From assembly GCA_018873245.2 (NCBI GenBank), contig JAEMBT020000003.1, positions 9,009,843 through 9,073,842 of the forward strand: 64,000 nucleotides of DNA. The letters are read 5' to 3'. How positions within the stretch are numbered: position 1 is the first letter of the stretch; each line of letters begins with the position of its first letter. The translations under genes and the position numbers were made by a program. Below the pieces are notes generated by a model. The model searched no databases. It was not told the origin of the DNA and worked only from the letters and a program-made list of their open reading frames with translations. Shown piece after piece: positions 14,301 through 26,268 of this stretch. The DNA is from Archegozetes longisetosus (taxonomy: Eukaryota > Arthropoda > Arachnida > Sarcoptiformes > Trhypochthoniidae).

Positions 14301-16646
14301 TGGCAGACAGAAGTAGTTCAACCATATTTGGCCCTATTGTCGGAATGTTCAAATCCAGAAACGTTAGAGGCAGCCGCCGGTGCAATACAGAACTTGGCCG
14401 CATGTTTCTGGCAGCCAAGCATCGATATTCGAGGTGCTGTTCGCAAAGAAAAAGGTTTGCCAATTCTGGTCGAGTTGTTGCGCATGGAAGTCGATCGTGT
14501 GGTCTGTGCAGTCGCTACTGCTCTCAGAAATCTTGCGATGGATTCAAGAAATAAAGAACTGATCGGCAAATACGCTCTGAAAGATTTAGTATCAAAATTA
14601 CCAAATGGAAACCCACAACACGACTCGAATGCAAGTGACGATACTGTAGCTGCGGTTCTAGCCACACTTAATGAAGTGATCGCTAAGAATCCTGATTTCG
14701 CTAAATCGTTACTGGAAGCCGGAGGAATGGAAAGACTGACGATTATTGTGAAACAAAAGGGCAAATTTTGCCCGAGAGTCTTCAAGTTCACATCACAAGT
14801 AAATGATTGAATATTAATTAGAAATATGTTGAATGATTTTTCAGTATATGATTATAAATGATTATGGGCATATCTAATAGATTAAATAGAATGTAGCTTT
14901 AGGTAATTGATGTATTTGTGACTAATTGGTGTGTTTTTGTGTTATTTATAGTTATTATTTAATATGTGGCAACACGTAGAACTAAGGGAAGTCTATAGGA
15001 AGGCGGGTTGGAAAGAATCACATTTTTTAATTAATTCACGAACATTACTTTCTCGAACTTCTTCTTCATCTAACTCTCAAAGCGCTAATAACACATTAAC
15101 ACGTCCTATGAGCACAGTTGGAGGAACGAGATACGAAGACAGAACATTACCGCGAGGAGGAGGACGTGATCTTAATATGAGTCAACTGCATGCAAGGGTA
15201 CGAATAAATCAATCAGATTTGTATTGATTACAGTTTGCAGCTGTTTTATTTCTTTATTACATCTTATCTAACTAACTCGTGTTCTCTCCATTTCTTGTTT
15301 TTGCTTCTATTTAAACCTTAACCAAATCTAGTTTTTCTGTTTGTTAATTCAAATTTTGTTATCAGTTAGAATGTTAAAGCATAAGAAATGGCGTGATTTT
15401 CATTAATTCAAAGTTTATTTTGAACCGTAACAGAACTGGATCTAATAACTGATAGAATAGCATAAAAAACATGATTTTCCATTAGTTTTTCGCACGAAAT
15501 GTATTTCTATATTAATCCATAGCTCGACTATATTTAGTACAATAATAAAGAAATGCAATTTTGACAATAAGATGGTCTGATAGAGTAGTAAAGGTTCCCT
15601 ATGGACTTAAATGAATGGGTTCATTGTTATAATTGAATGTATATTGTAATTGACATTTGGAGTAACGCTAGCACTAGAACAACATGTATTCTAATTATAC
15701 GGGAAAAGGATATTATAAATTATTAATTTCATACTCTTTCAACTTAATTCAATTATTCTAATTGTGTTTCCTTTTTCTCTTAATCACACATTGAGTGCAA
15801 TTGTTACTAATGACAACATTTAAACCTTGTCGACAATTGTGTTCATATTTGAAATAAGTGACTAATGAATCAAATTTGAAATCTATAGCCGGAAGAACTA
15901 GCCTTATCAGAAATGAATCACAGCGATGGCATACTATCTCCTAACCAACAACAACCACTATTACACCGTCCACCAATCGGAGGAATACCTATATATCCTC
16001 CTGGAGCGGTATTTATATTTTTTTATGAATTAGAATTAATTGTCATGTTATGAATTGAAAGAATACTTTTCTCAACTAAATTTGATCCTCTATTTTCACT
16101 AATTCATAGCAACCTCCGCCTCCACCTCATGGATACTAACTATTAAAAACCATTAACTAAACATCTGTAAAATTTTCAACTAAAAACTGTTTTAGCTCTT
16201 ATAAACTTTAATTAAAAAATTGCTCATAAATGTCATCATATCTTCATATCTTAAACACTTATATTCTGCTTGACTAAAACTCTATTGTTTGGGTACGTCT
16301 CGAGAATCAAAGCTATTATAAACTAATTGAATGAATAGATAACTTAAATATAGCTGTCTATCTCTCTATCGATAAGATCCTCAACCCTAATAATAAGATA
16401 ACATTGACTCAACTTGAGCTCTATTCAAATGATTTAATTGTTTTGAACTTATATTGACAGACATATATACGTAGTCCGACGTCAGAACCAGTTTATGCAC
16501 AAGTGAATCGTGAGCGGAAGAAACAAACGACACGTCCAAACGATACATCATCACAAACAGCATTACTCGGAAGTGACAATTATATGGTGGACCACAACGA
16601 GCCCATATATCCGCCAACAATGCCAGCCGGAGACTCATGGGTTTAA
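11360..16646 (+). CDS. p120ctn: Delta/p120-catenin (armadillo-repeat catenin), long isoform ending in a PDZ ligand
   Basis: Binds the juxtamembrane tail of classical cadherins, stabilises adherens junctions and modulates Rho GTPases. Model: 11360-11376, 11948-12022, 12135-12390, 12474-14798, 14952-15197, 15889-16008 and 16461-16646, with consistent phases (2, 2, then 0), giving 1074 residues. Residues up to about 370 are low-complexity and Tyr/Pro/Gly-rich, with the conserved VKTVTKVYTSREV and GPDGQPLD blocks of the family. The armadillo domain starts near residue 374 and includes NAAAYLQHLCF, GACGAL-like and NLSYG blocks, IIPHSGWDR, RRKLRECEGLVDALLFLV, VENCVCILRNLSY, AGAIQNLAACFW, NKELIGKYAL and, across a splice junction, LLFNMWQHVELR. 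The last exon ends in DSWV, the PDZ-binding terminus also found on vertebrate delta-catenin, ARVCF and p0071. The 75-base second exon keeps phase 2 on both sides and contains an in-frame ATG at 11970, so exon skipping or an internal start are both possible. The 5' exons are the least certain part. Confidence 0.9.
11377..11947 (+). other. First coding intron of the catenin gene
   Basis: This 571-base AT-rich intron starts with a strong GTAAGTG donor. The acceptor (CAAATAG at 11941-11947) is weak in pyrimidines. Nothing else was recognised in it. Confidence 0.5.
15198..15888 (+). other. Catenin intron between the last armadillo exon and the C-terminal exons
   Basis: A 691-base AT-rich intron; donor AGG|GTACGA, acceptor CTATAG. 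No coding or repeat content was recognised. Confidence 0.6.
16110..16139 (+). CDS. p120ctn: Alternative last exon of the catenin gene (no PDZ ligand)
   Basis: After acceptor TTCATAG, 30 bases in the correct phase (0) encode QPPPPPHGY and a TAA stop. Used in place of the 16461-16646 exon, it gives a 1022-residue protein with a proline-rich end and no DSWV. It extends the proline-rich character of the upstream exon (IYPPGA). The tiny size, good acceptor and phase match support it, but it could be a fortuitous frame. A transcript spanning 16008 to 16110 would settle this. Confidence 0.55.
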   Translation, partial: QPPPPPHGY

Positions 16647-19434
16647 CGCTTTAACTAATTTCATTAGAATTCAGATTTGATTAGAGTTGATTCAGAATCT
16701 GGTTTCAAACTTATTTAAGACGTTAAAGTTGAAAGTAATACTTGTGCCAACAAATTGTAATCAGTTTAAGATAAAACATTGTTTTCATTTTCTATGCCAA
16801 TCGTTTCTCTTTCTCTCTCTTGACGCTCAAAACTTAATTCAATGAATGTTTTTCTAATTGTAAAATAATTAGCATTTGATTCCTTCCTAAATATATATTA
16901 TAAATATATATATTAAGACATTTAACTACTCGTTTGAGAGCAGTTTTAAATAATTTTAAAAGAAAAATAAGAAAGTGATTGACAATACTTATGACTCTCA
17001 AAAACCGTATTATAAAAGAAAAGTCAATAAAGTGTTGACATTATTTGTATTTGAAGTTATAAAAAGTTTGAATTATAAGTCTATTAATGAAATTCAATCT
17101 GAATCCTGAATTGTATAATTTTTTAAAGGAAAGCATTTTTTTTAGTTTGATCATCATTTTTATACGATATGTGTTTTTAGTGTTCATAATCTATGCATTT
17201 ATTTAGGGTTTAAATTAAAAGTCAAACTGATTTATCGACTTTAAAGTTCAGAAAAAATAATTATATTTGTTTTGCAGCAAATACAGTATGTTTTACTTCT
17301 CTAATCACATTACATTCCAATCAGTGTTTAATGTTTTATCTCTATTTGCCTGCTTTTTACAGTAGTAATAACTTATCATTATTTGTATTAAATTGATTTT
17401 TAGTTCTATTGTATTAAAAGCTATTCATTAAATGGTTTAAATACTTCACGTTTTTCAATATTTCTTCAATTTTGACTCAATTTGTTTGAGTTTGAAGTGA
17501 GACAGAAATCTGATTAAATGAATTTCGATTTTCAACTCAAACAACGAGTTGATTTGTAAGTTTTTTTGCATTTTTTATCGCGTCTATTATTAGTTGTGCT
17601 TAAAAGTAACTTTAAGGAAGTTATTAAGTGATCTGAAGCCAATCTTTCTATAAATGAGATTTGTATTGAAAAACTACCACAAAATGGTGTGTTTTTAAAG
17701 GTTTGTGTTGAAATTGTTCAAAAAAGCACACATGTCACAATTTTATGAGATAGTTTTTCAATTGAACCAATAAGTAAGTAAGACTTCAATTAGATAGCAG
17801 TCCATCTCGCATACTTTGTAACAGAAAAACTACTTCAAAAACTTAACACTTAAGCGAGTACTGTAATATTTTAGCTGCAATATTGACTTTGACTCATTTA
17901 AGATGTTTTTCGCATTTTAACCGATTATAAATAGAAAACTTGAAAACAAGTTAAATAGTCTTGCATTTGATAATTGAGTAATTATTTGCACATGCTCGTT
18001 TCGTTGAATCAACATTTAGTTGATTGAAAAAAATAATCTTAAGCTAAATATAGATATCATTTTTATGTAATTCATTTAATCTGAGCAATTTTATCAGTTT
18101 TATTATCCTTTGAACGTTGACCTCGATTATAACATTTTATATTACATTTTGCGCAGACTTGCCTACAATTGAACGGTTCTTTTCAAACGAATTTGCCGAA
18201 CCCTGAGACAGTGTCTTACATCGAGCAGAACCCACTATTTATGAGTTGATTTTTGTGAAACTAATTCCTAACTAAAATTGCCAAAAGTTGTCTGAAATGC
18301 GTTATCGGTTGACGCAACTCATGAGAGACAGCACTATCGCGTTCATCTGTCTAGAAGTCCATTTTGCAACTTTAATTTTGTAACTACTAATTGATAAATA
18401 CTACTTATTTTTGGGATTTTTCAAATTGTTGCCTAGAGCTCTCACTATAAATATAAGGTTTGAAACCTTTTATTCTTGTCGAGACTTATTTATAGATAAC
18501 TAGTTTGTGGACTTTTCCAAATCGGATGTCAGTTATTGGATATTTTGGAAACGAATGATAAGAATAGAAAATCTATATTAGAATAAGAACATAATTATTT
18601 TATTTGCCTAATAATTAATTATTAAATATTTATAATACAAGAGCGATATCCAGTTTTACTTTAATGCATGTAATACTGTAACAAAACAAATTATTTATAG
18701 TTTAAAACGTACAGTACTTTACAAAATAGTGCCAAACAATATATTGGACCAGAACTTCTTCAGTTTTTCAAATTAACAATTCATCAAAGGGTTATATAAA
18801 GGTTTATGTCAACTCTGCTTCTAAACTCACTTTACACCAAAATCAGTCAGCAACTGCTCAATACCTCAACTTGGCTTCAGTTGCTGATTATATTATGATA
18901 ACTTTTGTCTTAAGCTGTGAGTTGTTCGTCTAGCACGTATTATCAACTGAGGTATTAGCTTTCATTTATTGTTCAATATTAAACCATTTATTGAGTAAGA
19001 CTTATTCAATTTTTGCTTCTAGTCCTCACTATGAGTGCCGATAGCATTCAAACTCATTTTGAAGTGAAGTGACTTTAGAACAATTTTATGGAAATATTCA
19101 ATTCTCTGTTTGTGTTATTTTGAAACGAATTACAACTTTTATTCGATGAAATCAACTGAAATATAATGCGAAAACTGTTTTCGATGTGTTAAACAAGAAT
19201 CGAAGAAAAAACGTGGCAATGATTGACCCGATATACAAATTTAGAATGTATTGAAAAGAACTGCTTTAGTTAGAAATGATAAATAAAAATGAATATCTCA
19301 TCAAACACTGGCGTGCGATGAAAGAAAAGGAGTAAAAATAGTTAAACACAAAGGGGTGTTTATTAGAGGTGTTCAATAAACTGATTCAAATATTACGAAT
19401 AGTGTTGCACTTGAGTTGCATTGTTTATCACGAA
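16647..19434. other. Convergent 3' region between delta-catenin and MED26
   Basis: AT-rich, no supportable coding sequence. It should contain both 3' UTRs. A canonical AATAAA at 17026-17031 is the best candidate poly(A) signal for the long catenin transcript. Confidence 0.6.
17026..17031 (+). promoter_or_regulatory. Candidate poly(A) signal of delta-catenin
   Basis: Canonical AATAAA about 380 bases after the long-isoform stop codon. No transcript end is available to confirm it. Confidence 0.4.
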
Positions 19435-22400
19435 TCAATCAATATTAACATAAGGCAGTATATGCAGAATGTCTCCATTATAAGACACACCACTAGTCAT
19501 TTGATGCCATTCTCTCCATTCAGTCTCACTGTCATAGGTGCCGTTCACATATTCCCACTTTTCTTCTAACAACTTCTCGACATGAGTTTCGTTCACTTGC
19601 TTCAGACTCTTTCCCCTGTGTTTGTCCTCGTTATCTAACTCACTACTGACTTGGTCCGCATTTTCATAATCAATATTACTATTACTATCGGTGTTGTCAA
19701 TATTAAGATCATTAGAACGATTATCAAAATTATCATTTAGTTCACTATCACTCCAAACAATATCATTAGTATTAAGTGGTGGCAACTGTGAGAGAATGTC
19801 TTTAATCTCGTCGCCAATACTATCATGAGACACAACATTATGAGACGATGAAGTAGAAGCTAATGGATGTTCACTTGAATGTACAGAATGTGAAATCGCA
19901 GGCGTTGCGTAATCGCTATTATCACGAATTGTATCAAACGAATGGTAATTATTAGTTTTATCTTCCTGTTCCTCTTCTTCCCTATTGGTGGGACTCGTGG
20001 TACTGGACAAAAACCTATGCATCAATTCAGATTTAGTCTTAGTTTCGTCGTCAACATCGGAGGCATTTTTAGGAAAAGTTTTAGTGTTGAAAGAGCTGGC
20101 GATTCGCTCGTTCAGTGTTTGATCTTTATTTTGATGTGACTGTATTTCAATATTGAACTTTTGGGCTAATTCTTCAGTGGTTTGTAATTTATTAATACGT
20201 AGAGCATCGTTAAATTTGTCTTTTAAGGGATCATTCACTTCTTTAACTTTTCTCTTCCTTCCTCTTTGTTTAACAATTTTATTATTATCTTCTTCTGTAT
20301 TACTAATTGTGCTGTTGTTGTCATTTACAACTGGCGAGACAACTGGGCTCAAAGAGGCCACCGATCCTTCAGATCTCTTCGGTTCGTGAGCTTGTACGGA
20401 CTCGAAAATACCGTTGAAATTGAATTTAATGTCTTTTCGCGGCCTTTTATTAGCGGCATTAGTTTTTGAGATATCATAAGTTGAATGCGCGCCAACAGGA
20501 CTTACGGGCTTACTATAGGCACGTAAAGATAATGGTGCATATGATGAGGAATGCGATGGCGGCAACATTGGACTGTTCGAAGCACTACAATAGTCGGTTG
20601 GACTAGCAATCAAACGAGATGAACTGGTTGTCGACATTGAGGCCGGAGAAACCGATGACTCTGTCAAATTCAAATGTTACCATTGCTTAGTTTTTCTTCA
20701 TTGTCATTACTTTTCTCTCTTCAACTCTCAAAGCTTTCTCTTACTGTTCTAGGCTGAAGCTCACTTCTCATTCTTCTATTGTTGTAATCAAACTTGAAAT
20801 CGAGTTATGGTTAATTTAAAGAGTACTAATTGTTTGGTAACTTCAACTTTTTCTCAATTATTGTCGACCTTTAATAATACTAGAACCCTAAAAGCTGACT
20901 GAAATCACGTTGTGATCAATAAACAAAACCTTGATTTCATAACTATCTCGAATCATAGCTGTTATCATCTGCTACTTATCTTTGATTACATAAAATATAT
21001 TTGTATTGATAGTTAATTTGAAAACTAAAAGGCAACCAAGTTGTAAATAATTGCAATTACGTTTTAAACAGATCGTCTGATTACAACAAATCTATGAATT
21101 ATTCAGCTTCTCCAATCATTATTACGTAAGAGAAGCGAACTGTCACGAAAGCCTTGAGATTGAATAAAACCAAAACTTACTGCCATTTTGTGGCAACAAA
21201 CTAGTGGGCATTAATTGACTTCTTGCTGATAACAGCCTACCAGGACTGATCTGTCCTGGACCAGGACCCGTAGGGCTGATTCTCTCGCCATTTAAAGGGC
21301 TGGCGATACTATTATCTGCCGATAGTTGCATCAACTTTCGCCATGATTTCACTAGTTTTTTAGCCCTTCTCGCGAGTGCTTCATTGATAGTCTTCTTCCG
21401 TAATTCGTTGATATACTTTCCGAGCCTTGTTTTCTAAAGTCATAAATAGAGTCAGTTGTGGTCAAACAAAAACAAATCAAATCAAATCAAAATTCTGTCT
21501 ACTATCCATCTTAAAGACAAACTTTGGAGTAATTCAACTAAAATTGACACCAAATATTACTTATTCAAGACCATTGCTATCATTAGTTATTTAAATAGAT
21601 TATCGATTATTACAATTATAGCCGAGTTTTCAATTATAAATACATTCATAAGAGCGTGAAATAAAGACAACAATTATTTTAAGAAAATTAATGAATATAA
21701 AATAATATAATACCTCCAAATCATCTTTTGTAATGATAGTTCTCTCGAGAATGGATATAACCTCAATAACTTGCGCCATATCAACGACCTATCAACAAAT
21801 TAATTAATTCATAACAAATTAACGCTTTTTGTCAATTCAAATCAATATATTCTTTATTCATGTATGTTCATTTAATTTCAAGTTTTTTACAATTTTTAGT
21901 TAGCTTTACATAAAGATTGAGTAAAAAGTGATGGTCTTCAGGCAAAAATTGTTCTAAGATTATCACATCAGACAATAATCTAAAAATTATTTTCTATAAT
22001 TTTTTTCGAATATTCATATCTGTATGAAAAGATTTTTTTCTGATAATTATAAAAAAAAGATAAAAATTACATGAAATATCTGTTTTTTTTATTTCTATTG
22101 ACAAAATTATCTAACATTTCTGGACACACTTTCGAGAAATTTGAATTCAATTTAAATTATGTAAAAAATAACTAAACTATTGAAGGAAAACATTAAGAAT
22201 TTAGATAAATATCGAATTAATAGTTTTTGGAAAGACAACATTTTTTGCTGTTTGGGGATAAATATGAAAAAAGTATCTCAAAATAGTATAAATATTGTAA
22301 TTATTGAATATGAAAAAGCAATCATTTGTGAAACTATATGCTAGAAATTGATGTGATATCAAAATAAAAATCAAATCAAAAATAAGATCAATATGAAAAA

Positions 22401-22732
22401 TGAAAAGCAAAATAGACTTAAGCCGTTAGGGGATAGAGAAAAAGTGGAAAAAAGACGTATTAGGAAGAAGGGATTAGTATTTGGCTGTATGAATGTTTGG
22501 TGCGATAGTAGTGGTGATCGCAGTAGTGAATCGGCATAATGTTTATGACTTATGCAGTAGTAGCACTCATTGCCACGCATTGAGTCAATGCAATGGCAAG
22601 CATTCATTAAGTATAATATTTAGATTCAAATAAATAGCATTTAATACAATTGTTATGATCAATACATACATTATTGTGGTGGTCCAATGCTTGCACTAAT
22701 TTGTCTTTTAATTCGTTTAATGAATTCTGCAT
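19435..22732 (-). CDS. MED26: Mediator subunit 26
   Basis: Mediator subunit that uses its N-terminal TFIIS-N (LW) domain to recruit elongation factors and its C-terminus to join Mediator. Four minus-strand coding exons: 22732-22670, 21788-21714, 21433-21181 and 20660-19435, with phases 0, 0 and 1, giving 538 residues (human 600). The N-terminal domain is encoded by the first three exons: LNELKDKLVQALD, then VIEVISILERTIITKDDLE, then TRLGKYINELRKKT and ARRAKKLVKSWRKLM, the helix bundle typical of MED26. The middle is Ser/Asn/Asp-rich and disordered, with a basic patch (KQRGRKRKVKE). The C-terminus WEYVNGTYDSETEWREWHQ followed by ILPYVNID is the conserved Mediator-binding module. ATG at 22732 is chosen because homology begins there, although the frame stays open upstream. 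Identification is secure. Confidence 0.95.
20661..21180 (-). other. MED26 intron 3
   Basis: 520 bases, AT-rich, donor GTAAGT and acceptor TTTGACAG on the minus strand. Nothing else was recognised. Confidence 0.6.
21789..22669 (-). other. MED26 intron 1
   Basis: 881 bases, AT-rich, donor GTATGT and acceptor TTGATAG on the minus strand. Short open frames inside it look fortuitous. Confidence 0.6.
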
Positions 22733-23687
22733 TAGTGCTAAATGAGAGCAGAAAATAAGATGAGAGCGTAATCGCGTCTCACTTGACTCTCTTTGCAGTG
22801 CTGTGACTGTGATGGCGAACATCACACAACAGAGAGCCGGCACCACAATTCACATTTGCACCACTACTGCACTCACACAGCCTGCACTCGAGCAGTGCCG
22901 CCGCTGCTCACCCTCTAAATGCTCCTTTTGTGCACTAAATCCAAATCCACAAATACGACTACAGCGACACCAATACGAGTGCCTCGAGACGCCTAATATC
23001 CTCTCACCCATTTCATTGTCAATCAAACATCCCTTACGTCGAAATATGCCAAACCCCTAAAGTTGAATCAAACTCTTCCTATTGTTATGTGAGACACTTG
23101 AAATTCGTCTAGGACCTCGTTAGCTCAAACAAAATATGATTTTGTTCACTTCAGTACTGGCAAGTTTCAAAAGTAAATTGCTTTTTTGGAAGACAGCGAT
23201 TTATTTTTGAGTGTTTCGATGCAAAGCTATTTGAGAACTATATTCCCCTATCGGGATATTGATTCGTAATTTGTGCTTAAGAAATATTGATTCGTGACTT
23301 TTCTAATGACGTACTAAAAACAGGGATTTCTGTAATAGATAACTTTTCTATTACACTAAAATTTGACCTAATTCTTTCGAGCACTCGTTACTTCGAATGG
23401 CAACAAAATCATTCAAAATAAGGTATTATTTAACATACGTTTATGTTTGATTCGATTTATTTACGATTTAAGTCTGTATTCAAAGTTTTTGAGGGAAATG
23501 AGAACATTGGGGGCAGAACTCGGGGGTATTTCTTTATCAGCAACGCTTATATATCGGAGAATTTACAAGGCGACTTTTTAGGGTAAAAACCCCGAAAGCG
23601 TCATTTCAATAAAATAATAAGAAAATAATTAATATTAATTTATATAAAATTTTTAATCAATTAAATTATATCAAGTGATAAGAAGAC
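22733..23687. promoter_or_regulatory. Putative bidirectional promoter between MED26 and PUS3
   Basis: The two start codons face away from each other across 955 bases. The MED26-proximal part (about 22760-23060) is clearly less AT-rich than the surroundings and likely includes its 5' UTR. No specific core element could be assigned, so the shared promoter is inferred from geometry. Confidence 0.45.
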
Positions 23688-25223
23688 ATGGAATCGAATG
23701 AAGAATTGGTCTCAAAAGAAGAACTGGAAAAGTGTTCAAAAGAAGTATTGACTAATATTTGACTAATTAATTCAATAATAATAAGTAAAAACAAAAGTTT
23801 TAATTAAAATGATTTCTTTTTCTTAATTGGCAAAATCACAGGAATTGATAGAAAAAGTGATTTCAATGCAATCACATGTCAAACAATTGAAAAATATAAT
23901 TAAGAAAAACGTTCAAAACTCATCAGAAGTCGAACCGCACCCAAAAAAAGCGCGAGTTTTCAATTTCAAAAAGTATAAGTTAAGACACATAGCAATCAAA
24001 TTGTTGTATTTGGGCTGGAATTACAAGGGGTTTGTGGTACAAGAAGACACTAATAAGACCATAGAATCTGCACTTTTTGAGGCTCTGATCAGAACCAGAC
24101 TAATTGAAAGTCGTGAGGCTTCAAACTACCACCGATGTGGCCGAACAGACAAAGGAGTTTCCGCTTTCTCTCAAGTCATATCACTTGATGTCAGATCCAA
24201 TCTGATTTCTGGTAAAGGAGTTATTACTCCTGATTATTATGAACCGGAAGATGAGACAAAAGCAGCTGATAGAGACTGCAATAGGGAGGAGATCAACTAT
24301 ACGTCCATTTTGAACAATGTTTTACCCGAAGATATTCGAGTGATTTGTTGGGCACCAGTTATGCCTGGATTTAGTGCCAGGTTTGACTGTAAATCACGGA
24401 CTTATAAGTACGTCTTCCTAAAGCAAATCTTGATATCGATCGTATGAGAATTGGTTTGAATTATCTGTTAGGGGAACACGATTTTAGGAATCTTTGCAAA
24501 ATGGATGTCAATAATGGTGTGACCAATTATAGAAGAAATATATTAAGGGCTGATTTGAAACACCATTCAATTAGTAACAGTTGTGATGAGTTTGCGAACA
24601 ATGATAACTATAAAGAGTTGAATAGCAGTTATTCAATGTGTGAATTGACAATTACTGGTTCTGCCTTTTTGTGGCATCAGATTCGATGTATAGTCGCTAT
24701 TCTATTCCTTATCGGCGAACGTAAAGAAGAGCCGGAAATAATTGATAAACTATTAAATATTGAATGCTATCCCTTAAAACCGCAATACTGTATGTCCGCT
24801 GACTTTCCGTTAGTACTCTTTGATTGTGAATATAGTGAATGTGATGTTGAGGAGTGGATATATGACAGCAAAGCATTAGTTGATCTGATAAAACATTTGC
24901 AAAGTTTATGGACTCAGGAAATGGTTAGGACTGATATCATCAAATTAATGCTCATTAGTTTACATGAACTTAGGCCTCAAACTGATCTAAGTCAAAGTGA
25001 TGATCTGTTGAACATTTTCTGTCAAATCGAACCTCTATGTACGGGAGTTAAACATAAAGTTTATAAACCATTACTTGAAAGGCCTTTTTGTGGTAAGACT
25101 TATATTTGTATATTTTGAATTTTTTCTAATATTTATTACTTTTATCTAAATAATTTTCTCTTTTACCTTATAGAAAGTTTAGAAGAAAGGATACTAAAAG
25201 CTAACAAAAGAAAAAAGAAGTGA
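23688..25223 (+). CDS. PUS3: tRNA pseudouridine(38/39) synthase with an apparent one-base frameshift
   Basis: TruA-family enzyme (Deg1/PUS3) that converts uridine to pseudouridine at positions 38/39 of tRNA anticodon stems. Exons 23688-23744, 23842-25092 and 25174-25223. The family blocks appear in order: LYLGWNYKGFVVQEDTNKT, NYHRCGRTDKGVSAF with the catalytic Asp of RTDKG, FSARFDCKSRTYKY, GEHDFRNLCKMDVNNGV, FLWHQIRCIVAILFLIG and YKPLLERP. Homology switches frame at about 24417-24420, just after TYKYVF, where the C run in TTCCTA looks one base short. The following frame resumes with ANLDID. The exon length implies that one missing base restores the phase needed for the last exon, which encodes a lysine-rich tail. 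Everything else looks intact, so an assembly error is more likely than a pseudogene. AATAAA lies at 25302-25307. Confidence 0.92.
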
Positions 25224-25301
25224 TTATTTTAATAAAAAACAAAAGTTTAAATATTGAACTTTTATGAATGTTTTGATAAGTTTTTGTTTGTATAATTGAT
25301 A

Positions 25302-25307
25302 AATAAA
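25302..25307 (+). promoter_or_regulatory. Candidate poly(A) signal of PUS3
   Basis: AATAAA about 80 bases after the predicted PUS3 stop codon. Confidence 0.55.
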
Positions 25308-25700
25308 GTTTATGAAAAAATTTATTGAACAATTATCTGATTTATTTCATTAACTAAATGAGTTTGCGTAAAATCTGCTCTTTTAGTAATTGACTGAATT
25401 CGGCTGTTGTTTGGGATAAAAGTTGGAAAATTAGCATTTATAAGAAATGCATAGATTGAAGTAGCGCGTGACTATATTGATTTTATATTCTGAAGTGCTG
25501 TTAAGCTTAAGGTATTGATTAGCTATGAATAAGCTGCTACTTTAATAGTGAGCGTGATTTTTAAAATTATTCGAAAATTTTGATTCCACTTCAGTAACTG
25601 ATTAACTATTCGATTGTATTTGACACAAATAAGTTTCAACTTTTATCCAATAATTTTAATTATTACGAATTCAAACATTAATCAACTGGTAATCAGTGAA

Positions 25701-26072
25701 ATGTCAGACGAAATAGTTGGCAAAAGTTTTGCGTTAGACAGTGCTCAATCGAATAGCGACCACAACAATACAATCGAAGATTTGATCAAACAAGTCAAGA
25801 ATTTGCGGATCGCCCTCAGAGAAATGAAGGATGAAATCATTGAAGATATGAGTGAATTGACCGGTCTTTTGATTGAACACTACCAACAAGTTATTGCTAA
25901 GCATTTGAATGGAAGCAATACTGTGAAAACTGATTTCGACACTCAATTGAGTTCTGAAAGTGAAACAGAATCAGAGAATGAGTCTCAAGAGTTGGTCAAC
26001 GATGAAACTGAGATAAGTGGTGACAATGGAGAAGATTCTAATGGTTGGATGATTGAGAATGAGATCGATTAA
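25701..26072 (+). CDS. Small acidic coiled-coil protein, family not recognised
   Basis: An intact single-exon frame of 123 residues from ATG at 25701; the frame is open upstream but without an ATG. Residues about 24-65 (IEDLIKQVKNLRIALREMKD and onward) have the spacing of a coiled coil. The C-terminal 45 residues are strongly acidic (SSESETESENESQE, then NDETEIS and GDNGEDS). There is no signal peptide or membrane segment. It lies downstream of PUS3 on the same strand, 477 bases after its stop, so an independent transcript is likely. The bias towards Asp, Glu and Ser with low aromatic content is protein-like rather than random. I do not recognise a family and assign no function. Confidence 0.6.
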   Translation: MSDEIVGKSFALDSAQSNSDHNNTIEDLIKQVKNLRIALREMKDEIIEDMSELTGLLIEHYQQVIAKHLNGSNTVKTDFDTQLSSESETESENESQELVNDETEISGDNGEDSNGWMIENEID

Positions 26073-26268
26073 TTAAGAATGTATATCTTAAAGTTAACCG
26101 AATATTTGGTCGGGTGAGTGTTAAATTAAACTGTGCCCTCTGCAATGTTGTTCGAATTAAAGATAACACACAATAACACTGACCCGACGATTTGATTTAT
26201 ATAAACTTCATAAACTTTATATTGATTTTCCTTATTTATGTAAATTAGAGAACACTGAGCTAAATTTT

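Noticed and set aside
14318-14791. 157-residue minus-strand frame opposite the catenin armadillo repeats
   Set aside because: Shadow of the conserved plus-strand coding sequence; no motif of its own.
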